Source: Phycisphaerales bacterium | Lineage (GTDB): Bacteria; Planctomycetota; Phycisphaerae; UBA1845; Fen-1342 | Length of the DNA stretch: 19,147 bases | NCBI GenBank assembly: GCA_022839625.1 | Contig: JALHJL010000065.1 | Span: 1-19,147, forward strand | Reading direction: 5' to 3' | Shown here: in pieces, positions 7,997-14,470 of the stretch | How positions within the stretch are numbered: position 1 is the first letter of the stretch | Layout: the number at the start of each line of letters is the position of its first letter | Notes under the pieces: generated by a model | The model's database searches: none | Told to the model about the DNA's origin: nothing | The model's input: the letters and a program-made list of their open reading frames with translations, nothing else | Translations under genes and position numbers: made by a program

Positions 7997-8425
7997 TCAG
8001 CGCAGCCGGCGCTTCGGGCGTGGGCGTGTGACGCAAAGCCCAAGCAGCGTCAGCGCGAGGAGCGCTGCACTCAACGACGAACACACGCCGCTGATGATGT
8101 CGGCCGGGAAGTTCGGCAGCGCGGTGCCGCAGGGGAAGACCGCCGGGTCATACAGCTCCGCCCCGCGGATACAGCCGTCGGCGTCGGGGCAGATCGTCAC
8201 GCATTGCGGATCCACGGTGCCGACGACGCGGACCGAGTCGCCGAAGTGGAAGTTCCCGCGGGCGACGATGACGTATCGCCCTCCGCCACCGTCGAACAAG
8301 ACGCAGCCGGCGCCCTGGACCAACGTGCCGCAGGCATCGATCGGCTGAAGTCCGCCGTCGTCGGTTTGGCCGAAGGATGTCGCCCCCATCAGGGCTACCA
8401 GAAAACTGATCCAGAGCCGGCGCAT
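7997..8425 (-). CDS. Small secreted OB-like protein with C-terminal hydrophobic anchor
   Basis: A 142-residue exported protein. ATG 8425 is preceded by GCGGAGG at about 5 nt. The signal peptide is MRRLWISFLVALMGATSFGQ. The core, residues 32-90 (CGTLVQGAGCVLF...YVIVARGNFHFGDSVRVVGT...C-x3-C...GCI), resembles a small beta-barrel or OB-like module that recurs in secreted planctomycete proteins; I know of no assigned function. Cysteines at 32, 41, 75, 79, 85 and 99 suggest disulfides. The C-terminus is tripartite: Cys115, a hydrophobic helix (SAALLALTLLGLC) and a basic tail (RPRPKRRLR). This is the layout of a protein-sorting or membrane anchor, and it closely resembles the C-terminus of the mosaic protein ending at 12720. 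Confidence 0.75.
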   Translation of the reverse strand: MRRLWISFLVALMGATSFGQTDDGGLQPIDACGTLVQGAGCVLFDGGGGRYVIVARGNFHFGDSVRVVGTVDPQCVTICPDADGCIRGAELYDPAVFPCGTALPNFPADIISGVCSSLSAALLALTLLGLCVTRPRPKRRLR

Positions 8426-8581
8426 GCGAACCTCCGCTGCACATTCTACGTCGGTTGCGGCCGCAGGTTAATGGGTCGCCGCCACCACCGGGGCCGAGCG
8501 GCGGGCCTGCCGCGGCGGCGGAGTCGGCCTGCGGGGCAACGTGTGCCCTGGAACGGTGGGTGCTTGGGACGGACGGCGCGG

Positions 8582-8992
8582 TCAGGTATCGTTCACAACG
8601 ACGATGTTGTCCGGCAGGAAGGAAATGGCCTTCTGAACGTCTTCCCAGGCCAGCTCGCCCGGGGCGCAGCCCGGCCGCGGCAGCAACGTCTTGGCCTCGC
8701 CCACCAACTCGGCCAGCTCGCGCGCGCTGCGCTCGATGACCTGCAAGCTCGGCCCGGACCATTGATACTGCTTGATCGGAAACGAACACAACCCGGGGCG
8801 GATGAGGTGCACGTGGTTGCCACGCGAGGTCAGCAGCCGTCCCAGGTCCGGCGCCAAACCCGCGAACTTCCTGGCTGCGCTCACGGCCGAGCGCGACTCT
8901 AGCACGGCCTCGCCGTCGGCGACGGCCGCGCTGGTGAGAATACAGCGATACTCGGCCGGCTCGTTCCAGAGATCGCAGGTCTTCTCAATCAT
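8582..8992 (-). CDS. Macrodomain-like (ADP-ribose-binding fold) protein
   Basis: A 136-residue soluble protein resembling stand-alone macrodomain-like proteins of bacteria and phages. The shared pattern is a first strand and loop (CILTSAAVADG...SAVSAARKF), G-N-H-V-H-L near 58-63, the SFP-[IV]-K-Q turn, a helix with IERSARELAELV, and the strongly conserved LLPRPGCAPGELAWEDVQKAI followed by LPDNIVVV. In the family this fold binds ADP-ribose or derivatives. Here the usual glycine-rich first loop (G-R-G before the Ala-rich helix) reads SRSA, so binding may be altered. No DarT-like ADP-ribosyltransferase or other obvious partner lies in the window. GGTGGAG lies just ahead of the ATG, at rather short spacing, and a TATAAT on the minus strand at 9021-9026 gives it its own likely promoter. 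The family call is by memory of motifs, not a search. Confidence 0.6.
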   Translation of the reverse strand: MIEKTCDLWNEPAEYRCILTSAAVADGEAVLESRSAVSAARKFAGLAPDLGRLLTSRGNHVHLIRPGLCSFPIKQYQWSGPSLQVIERSARELAELVGEAKTLLPRPGCAPGELAWEDVQKAISFLPDNIVVVNDT

Positions 8993-9020
8993 GGCTCCAC
9001 CAGGTGCTCAGAACGCCGCC

Positions 9021-9026
9021 ATTATA
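9021..9026 (-). promoter_or_regulatory. Candidate -10 box (TATAAT) for the macrodomain-like gene
   Basis: The minus strand reads TATAAT here, 28 bases upstream of the ATG at 8992, in an otherwise GC-rich gap. No good -35 hexamer is seen at the standard distance. Confidence 0.45.
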
Positions 9027-9459
9027 GGGCGAAGAGGCAACTTACGCAGGCACACCCGTTCGGGTCGGCAATCGCTTACTCGGCACGATCCGGGCGTACC
9101 GTCACAACCAGGCCGAAGACAGGTTTCGCTTGTCGGCAGTGTCATCCCATAACATCATCGACGCAAGGGGTCGCAGGGCTAAACGGTTGCGCCTGCGCAG
9201 CTTACGCGGCGGAATGTTTCTTGCCGCCGTCGGATCGTCCTGCCGCGCGGGTGGCGAATTCCGGTAACACGTTTCTGAGCAATAGCTTACGATTATATCG
9301 CGGTCGCTGGGTGGGCTGTCGATGGACAAAGGGGCGGCGGTAGTCGTGACGCCATCCTTGCCCAGAAACGCTACACTACGGTAGCCGGGCGCACGAGACG
9401 GCGGCCGGCGGCGTCGAACGGCAAGTCGCCGAGTGCGGGCGGTGGCGGGAGTTTGTGCC
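9027..9459. other. Long intergenic region upstream of the mosaic protein
   Basis: About 430 bases without a supportable gene. It has an AT-richer segment at 9265-9300 containing CAATAGCTTA (9280-9289), also present at 12991-13000. It also holds a 6-bp inverted repeat CGGCGG/CCGCCG (9207-9212 and 9224-9229) and a 5-bp one, TGCGC/GCGCA, near 9188-9199. The minus-strand open frame across it has no family features and low-complexity Arg/Pro composition, so I do not call it. It probably holds the promoter of the gene at 9460; TACACT at 9372-9377 is a weak -10 candidate. Confidence 0.5.
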
Positions 9460-12400
9460 ATGTACGGATTCCACATCACGAGCGTCGTAGCGGCCGGCAT
9501 GCTGAGCGTGGGCTGGCTCGCAGGTGCGGCACAGGCTCAGCCCGCCGGGGCGTGCTGTTGCGCCGATCACACCTGCCTGATCCTGGGGCCGGAGGAATGC
9601 GAGTCGATCCGGCGCGGCGACCTCAACTGCGACGGCGAGGTCGATTTCGGCGACATCAACCCATTTATCATGCGGCTTACGAACCCCGCGCAGTACGCCG
9701 CCCTGTATCCCGAATGCCCGCTGGCGAACTGCGACATCAACGGCGACGGCGAGGTTAACTTCGCGGACATCAATCCCTTCACGGCGCTACTCGTCGAAGG
9801 CGGTGGTGCCACGTGCGCATGGCTCGGCCCGGAAACGACTTGCGACATGTGTTGGGCGCCGCGCGGCGCGTGCTGCATCCATGCCGGCGTTTGCCTGGCG
9901 GACATGACCGCGGCCGAGTGCGAGGCTCTGGAAGGCCAGTGGCAAGGAGCGGACACGGGTTGCGACCCCAATCCTTGCCTGCCGCCCGTGGGAGCCTGCT
10001 GCGCTGCGGACGACACATGCGACTCTACCACGGAAGCAGTGTGTGCCGCGCAGGGCGGCGCGTGGCTGGGCGCCGGTGTCGCCTGCACCCCCAACCCCTG
10101 CGCGACTCAGTGCGCTGTTTGGAACTCACGGGATGTAGACGGTCCCCGACCCGTCGCCGGGCACGCCCTCGCCTATGACGCCGCGCGCGGCGTGAGTGTG
10201 CTCGTTGGGGGGCTCGAGTGGCTGGAGACCTGGGAGTGGGACGGCAGCGCGTGGGCGCGGCGCTACCCGAACGGGTCGCCGTCGGCGCGCAGCCAGCACG
10301 CAATGGTCTACGACGCGGCACGCGGTGTAGTGCTCCTGTTTGGCGGAGTGGGAGCCGAACAGCTCTTCGGGGACACGTGGACGTGGAATGGTGCGCAGTG
10401 GACGCAGCTCTACCCGGACCCCGGCCCCGCCCCCCGCGCGGGACACGCCATGGCCTATGACGCGGCGCGCGGAGTAGCGGTGCTGTTCGGCGGGGTCGCG
10501 GGCGAGTACGGCCTGCTGGGTGACACTTGGGAGTGGGACGGCAGCACGTGGACGCTGCGCAGTACGGAGGGCCCCGCACCGCGCATCGGCCACGCCCTGG
10601 CGTACGACGCCTTGCGCGGGGTCGTGGTGCTTTTTGGCGGCGCGGACGATCAAGTGCGCGTGTATAGCGGGGAGACCTGGGAGTGGGACGGCGGCACCTG
10701 GACGCTGCGCAGCACGACCGGGCCGACGCCGCGCGCCGGCCACGCCCTGGCTTACGACGTCGGGCGGGGCGCGTCGGTACTTTTCGGCGGGCAGAACGAC
10801 GACCTGGGCTTCGATGCGGAAACGTGGCTGTGGGACGGGGCGGCTTGGGTTCAGCAGACCCCGCTCGCGCCGCCGCCCCCGCGGTTCCTCCATGCCATGA
10901 CGTATGACGCCCTGCGCGCCGAGACGGTCCTGTTCGGGGGCGCGGCGGCCTATTACTTCGGCGACACGTGGACGTTCTCGCTGGTGCCGGCTCCGCAGAT
11001 CACTCACTCGCCGGCCGATCTGACCGCCTGTGTCGGTGCGTCCGTGCAGTTCTCGGTCGTGGCCGAGGGCAGCGGCGCGCTGGCGTACCAGTGGTACCTC
11101 GACGGTGTCGCGCTGGAAGACGAGCCGCCGTACTTCGGCGCCACCGCTCCCACGTTGACCATTGACCCGGTCGGGCCGGAGGTGGCCGGCAGCTTCACGG
11201 TCATCGTGACCGACGACTGTGGTGCGACCGCCAGCCCGGCGGCGGTGCTGGACGTGCGACCGCTGACCGAGATTACAGGCCAGCCGGCCGGCCTGACGCG
11301 CTGCACCGGCGAAAGCGCCGTCTTCAGCGTAAGCGCAGCGGGCTCCAACCTGAGTTATCGGTGGCGCCAGAACGGCGTGGACCTCCAGGACGGCGCCCAC
11401 ATCAGCGGTGCCACGACGCCGACGCTCTCGATCGCGCCCGTTGGGCTGACGGATCGGGGCCAATACGACGTGGTCGTAACCGGCGATTGTGGAATAGAGA
11501 CCAGCGTGATGGCGACGCTACACGTGCCTGCCACCACGCAAATCACGGTGCAGCCGCACAGCCAGACGCTGACCGAGGGCCTGTATGCGACGTTTGAGGT
11601 AGTCGCCGCCGGCGCGGAGCTGACGTACCGGTGGTTGAAGGACGGCCAGCCGCTCATCGACAGCGCGCGCATCAACGGGGCAACCAGCTCAGTGCTGACC
11701 CTGGGGCCGACGACGCCGGCGGACGCGGGCAGCTATGCCGTGCGGGTCACGGGAACTTGTGGCACCGAGCTGAGCGCCGCTGCGACGCTGGCGGTTCTGC
11801 CCGACGCGGACCGCGACGGCGTCCCGGACAGCGAAGACAACTGTCCGAACGTACCCAATCCCAATCAGGAGGACGTGGACAACGACGGCGTCGGCGACGC
11901 GTGTGACGGGTGTCCCACTGATCCGCACAAGATCGAGCCCGGCGTCTGTGGCTGTGGCGTCCCCGACACCGACTCCGATGGAGACGGTACGCCAGACTGC
12001 CTTGACGAATGCCCCGATGACCCGGACAAGACTGCCCCCGGCGTCTGCGGGTGCGGTGTGGCCGACACGGACATCGATGGCGACGGTTCGCCGGACTGTC
12101 TTGACGAGTGCCCCTTCGATCCCGACAAGATCGAACCCGGCGTCTGCGGGTGCGGTGCTACCGAAGTGGATTCCGACGGGGACGGGATTCCCGACTGCGT
12201 GGACGGCTGTCCGGATGATCCCCACAAGCACGACCCGGGTGTCTGCGGTTGCGGACACAGCGACCTGGACACGGACAATGACGGCGTGCCCGACTGTATC
12301 GACAACTGCCCGTTCGTCGCCAACCGCGATCAGACCGACAGCAATTCCAACGGCATCGGCGACGCGTGCGAGGATGACCAGAGCGAGCGGCCGCGGCCGG

Positions 12401-12720
12401 CGAACTCCTCCTTCATTCGCGGCCTGATCGATCTCATCACCGGTCAGCGCGACACCGCCGACGCGGACTACAGCGCGGGCGTGTTGGGCAAAGTCGTCGA
12501 TGCGATCCAGACGCTGGATGTTGACGGCGACGGGACGGCGGACGGCGACACCTCTGGGGCGGATGGTGAGCCGGGCGACTCCGCTCGCGGGAACGTGGGC
12601 GTGGCGTTGTGTCCCGCGAGCAGCGCCTTGCTGCTGGGACTGACGCTGGCGGGTCTCTGCCGCAGCGGCACGTGGCTGCGGCGAGGGGCAGCGGCGTCCC
12701 GCCGCGGCAAAGGCCACTGA
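9460..12720 (+). CDS. Giant secreted mosaic: dockerin, Kelch repeats, Ig-like domains, TSP3 repeats, C-terminal anchor
   Basis: A 1086-residue exported protein. ATG 9460 follows GGGAG (9447-9451) and starts a signal peptide ending GAAQAQ. Domain order: Cys-rich GACC...C modules (near residues 28, 143 and 179) interrupted by a dockerin pair at about 53-112 (DLNCDGEVDFGDINPF, DINGDGEVNFADINPF); six Kelch-like repeats at about 226-508 (R-x-GHA-x-AYD...VLFGG...DTWEWDG...W); three Ig-like domains at about 512-603, 604-688 and 691-776 (Y-x-W-x-x-[DN]-G...G-x-Y-x-V-x-V); thrombospondin type 3 repeats at about 780-973 with a 33-residue (99-nt) period carrying PGVCGCG; and a linker. The C-terminus holds C-x-x-S-S-A, a hydrophobic helix and an Arg/Lys tail, suggesting surface retention after sorting. 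Six Kelch units could form a closed propeller. Probably an adhesive cell-surface protein; ligand unknown. The dockerin is unusually N-terminal. Confidence 0.85.
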   Translation: MYGFHITSVVAAGMLSVGWLAGAAQAQPAGACCCADHTCLILGPEECESIRRGDLNCDGEVDFGDINPFIMRLTNPAQYAALYPECPLANCDINGDGEVNFADINPFTALLVEGGGATCAWLGPETTCDMCWAPRGACCIHAGVCLADMTAAECEALEGQWQGADTGCDPNPCLPPVGACCAADDTCDSTTEAVCAAQGGAWLGAGVACTPNPCATQCAVWNSRDVDGPRPVAGHALAYDAARGVSVLVGGLEWLETWEWDGSAWARRYPNGSPSARSQHAMVYDAARGVVLLFGGVGAEQLFGDTWTWNGAQWTQLYPDPGPAPRAGHAMAYDAARGVAVLFGGVAGEYGLLGDTWEWDGSTWTLRSTEGPAPRIGHALAYDALRGVVVLFGGADDQVRVYSGETWEWDGGTWTLRSTTGPTPRAGHALAYDVGRGASVLFGGQNDDLGFDAETWLWDGAAWVQQTPLAPPPPRFLHAMTYDALRAETVLFGGAAAYYFGDTWTFSLVPAPQITHSPADLTACVGASVQFSVVAEGSGALAYQWYLDGVALEDEPPYFGATAPTLTIDPVGPEVAGSFTVIVTDDCGATASPAAVLDVRPLTEITGQPAGLTRCTGESAVFSVSAAGSNLSYRWRQNGVDLQDGAHISGATTPTLSIAPVGLTDRGQYDVVVTGDCGIETSVMATLHVPATTQITVQPHSQTLTEGLYATFEVVAAGAELTYRWLKDGQPLIDSARINGATSSVLTLGPTTPADAGSYAVRVTGTCGTELSAAATLAVLPDADRDGVPDSEDNCPNVPNPNQEDVDNDGVGDACDGCPTDPHKIEPGVCGCGVPDTDSDGDGTPDCLDECPDDPDKTAPGVCGCGVADTDIDGDGSPDCLDECPFDPDKIEPGVCGCGATEVDSDGDGIPDCVDGCPDDPHKHDPGVCGCGHSDLDTDNDGVPDCIDNCPFVANRDQTDSNSNGIGDACEDDQSERPRPANSSFIRGLIDLITGQRDTADADYSAGVLGKVVDAIQTLDVDGDGTADGDTSGADGEPGDSARGNVGVALCPASSALLLGLTLAGLCRSGTWLRRGAAASRRGKGH

Positions 12721-12740
12721 CGTAACAACCGGATGGCTGC

Positions 12741-12840
12741 GTGTTCGTTGAACAAGGGGGCTGGCCCCGCGCCGGCGGCTTTCGCGGCAGCGCCGCATGG
12801 TTCTCTCGCGGTGCTTGTACCACTTCTGCAACGGACGGTC
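12741..12840 (+). repeat. Dispersed intergenic element, copy A
   Basis: This block is imperfectly repeated at 14376-14470. Two exact matches, GGCTTTCGCGGCAGCGC (17 nt, from 12777) and GGTGCTTGTAC (from 12810), are 33 nt apart in both copies, which argues for common descent. It also starts with the self-complementary GGGGGCTGGCCCCGC, nearly the same as GGGGGCTGTCCCCGC at 17139. It lies 20 bases after the stop codon of the mosaic gene. It is open in frame through to the small ORF at 12939, so a coding explanation cannot be excluded. Confidence 0.65.
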
Positions 12841-12938
12841 AGGCGGGGCGATCGGCGCCCAGAGGTGGCCAGCGGGGCCGCGACCATCGAAGCGGGGCAC
12901 ATGCGGGGCGATCCTGCACGAGAGTTATAGGACCTTTC

Positions 12939-13064
12939 ATGGGAAATCCGATTCCTGATGAACTTTTCCGTGTTACAAGACATTGTAAGACAATAGCTTA
13001 TGTCAAAGCAGGCTACGATGCCAAGAACTGCGCTTGCCATTCTCTTGCGGTGGTGGAAGACTAG
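12939..13064 (+). CDS. Possible small peptide gene (41 codons)
   Basis: A short open frame beginning MGNPIPDELFRVT and ending CACHSLAVVED, in a patch clearly richer in A and T than its surroundings. AGGA at 12929-12932 gives a fair ribosome-binding site. Third codon positions are mostly A or T, unlike every neighbour, so it is either horizontally acquired, a rapidly evolving peptide or not coding. The peptide has three cysteines (HC, NCAC) and two tyrosines. It lies upstream of the propeller/radical SAM cluster on the same strand, so a modified-peptide precursor is conceivable, but there is no recognisable leader or cleavage motif. The same frame stays open back to GTG 12741 (107 residues). 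An alternative reading is that this is a regulatory segment, since part of it resembles the gap near 9260-9290. Confidence 0.3.
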   Translation: MGNPIPDELFRVTRHCKTIAYVKAGYDAKNCACHSLAVVED

Positions 13065-13310
13065 CTGAGCGGCCTACTCAATTCGTAGAGGGGCAGACCG
13101 CGGATTATTTGTGCTGGCTCCGGGGACCGCGCATGAGTCACGCGCCAACGAGCCTGTCGATTCGTGAGGGGGATGTGACCCCGGGGCCAACACCTGCACC
13201 CCCCCGCGGCGAACGCCGTGTGTTGCGCGGGGCATGTTGACCCCTAATGGTCGCTTCGGATTACCGGCAGCGGCTGAGACGTCGTCGGTCGCTGCTAAAG
13301 GAGACCGGAG
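13065..13310. other. Leader region of the propeller/radical SAM cluster
   Basis: No gene is supportable here. It contains a strong nested hairpin: CCCCGCG (13202-13208) pairs with CGCGGGG (13226-13232), and inside it CGGCG-AA-CGCCG (13207-13218) offers an alternative stem. The palindrome CCCCGGGG lies a little upstream. Two GTGACCCC/GTTGACCCC-type words flank the hairpin. This could be a structured 5' leader or a terminator for whatever precedes it; there is no U-tract. Confidence 0.4.
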
Positions 13311-14375
13311 ATGTCAACTCGAAGCCTGCTGCCGGCGGCGGCTGTGGCCGTGGCGGCGTGCCTGGTCCTCATTTTCACGCAGGATCAGATCGGTGCATCA
13401 GAGCGGCCTCCAAGCTTGCTGTGGGGGGACAGTGCGATGGGTACGCCGCTGCCCTGGCCCGCCGGATTCGACACTGCGTGCATTGCGGCTCTGCCGCGCT
13501 ACTCGCCATCCGGTCGCTATCTGGCTTTCCAGACCAACCTGGGGGCGCCCTTTGTACTGGACTTGGCGGAGGGCGCCCTGACCGGAGTTTACGACGTCGC
13601 GACTCCTGACCGGCCGAATCTGCAATGTTGCCAGATTGCCTGGCTGACGGACGAGCACTTGTTCCTGAGCGAGCGGTGGATGGCCGAGGAAGATCGCGCG
13701 TATTGGAATGACGAGAACAATCCCTTCGACCGGACCAGGCTGGGGACGGCCAGGCACCGCGTCCTGGCGTGGCCCGGCGGGGCCACCATCCTGGAGCGGA
13801 CGGCCCTCGTCAGCGGTCGGGCGGTAGATGCCGCCGGATTCGAAGGCGGGGACCGGTGGATCGGGCGCGACTGGTCAGAACCCAACCCCGAGCGCCGTTT
13901 CTGGTTGTTTGACCCCTTCTCCGACTCCCTCCTGGGGCTCGCCGCGGAGTGCACGGAAGCGGAAAGCCTGCGCTGGCCGCCCTGCGGGCCGTGGTTCGTC
14001 AAGGTGCTGGCCCCGCGCAGCGTGAACCCCGCCGTACACGCGGTTGACCTGTTGCTGCTCAACTACCGCACAAAAGAGACGCGCTGCGTACCGGACGTTC
14101 CGGCGTTCCACACCTGTTGGGGCCCCCTGGTCACCGCGGATGGCCGGTACGTGCTGACGGCGAGCTGGAAGGCCGACCGACCGGCATGGGCACCGACCGT
14201 CTTCGACACGGAGACGGGTGGACGGCGCGAGCTTCCGGCGAGCGAATCCTGGGTGCCGGGCACGATCAATGAGAGCCGCGGCGTAGTGCTGGCGGTGGTG
14301 CTGCGGCACCATCCCGACGGCGGTTGGACGACCGACTACCTGGAAATCCCCTTCGGCGTGCTGTTTGCGGAATAG
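13311..14375 (+). CDS. Membrane-anchored or secreted TolB/WD40-like beta-propeller protein
   Basis: A 354-residue protein whose ATG follows AAAGGAG (13297-13303) at ideal spacing. Residues 5-23 form a hydrophobic segment (LLPAAAVAVAACLVLIF) that could be a signal peptide or an uncleaved anchor. The rest is rich in beta-propeller-like motifs: YSPSGRYLAF, VLDLAEG, WLTDEHLFLSE, FWLFDPFSDSL, VTADGRYVLTASW and VFDTETGGRREL. These resemble TolB/WD40-like blades, with roughly five to seven present. About eight cysteines, including a CC pair (NLQCCQIAW), are notable for such a protein. It is followed with no gap by the pseudo-radical SAM gene and then the radical SAM gene, so it is probably the first gene of that operon. 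It could be a substrate, a sensor or a carrier for the modifying enzymes. Function not assignable. Confidence 0.7.
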   Translation: MSTRSLLPAAAVAVAACLVLIFTQDQIGASERPPSLLWGDSAMGTPLPWPAGFDTACIAALPRYSPSGRYLAFQTNLGAPFVLDLAEGALTGVYDVATPDRPNLQCCQIAWLTDEHLFLSERWMAEEDRAYWNDENNPFDRTRLGTARHRVLAWPGGATILERTALVSGRAVDAAGFEGGDRWIGRDWSEPNPERRFWLFDPFSDSLLGLAAECTEAESLRWPPCGPWFVKVLAPRSVNPAVHAVDLLLLNYRTKETRCVPDVPAFHTCWGPLVTADGRYVLTASWKADRPAWAPTVFDTETGGRRELPASESWVPGTINESRGVVLAVVLRHHPDGGWTTDYLEIPFGVLFAE

Positions 14376-14470
14376 GTGTCCGTTGCGACTGGCTCCGCGC
14401 TGGTGGGCTTTCGCGGCAGCGCTGCGCGGTTCACCAGGGGTGCTTGTACGCTTTCTCAATGGACTGATCG
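14376..14470 (+). repeat. Dispersed element, copy B, at the start of the pseudo-radical SAM gene
   Basis: Imperfect copy of 12741-12840 with the same 33-nt spacing between the two identical words GGCTTTCGCGGCAGCGC (from 14406) and GGTGCTTGTAC (from 14439). It begins directly after the stop codon of the propeller gene. Of the codon differences from copy A in this frame, several are synonymous (GCC/GCT, GCA/GCG, CGC/AGG, ACC/ACG), which leaves open whether it is translated. Confidence 0.65.

Noticed and set aside
9102..9500. 132-residue minus-strand open frame in the long intergenic gap
   Set aside because: Overlaps the start of the mosaic gene, has Arg/Pro-rich composition and no family features.
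11689..12900. 403-residue minus-strand open frame opposite the TSP3 repeats
   Set aside because: Shadow produced by the periodic Asp/Gly/Cys codons of the + strand repeats.
13034..13240. 68-residue open frame before the propeller gene
   Set aside because: No ribosome-binding site; covers the leader hairpin; Pro/Gly/Arg low complexity.
12720..13310. Insertion sequence remnant
   Set aside because: Lower GC and repeats are suggestive, but no transposase motif, terminal inverted repeats or target duplication could be found.
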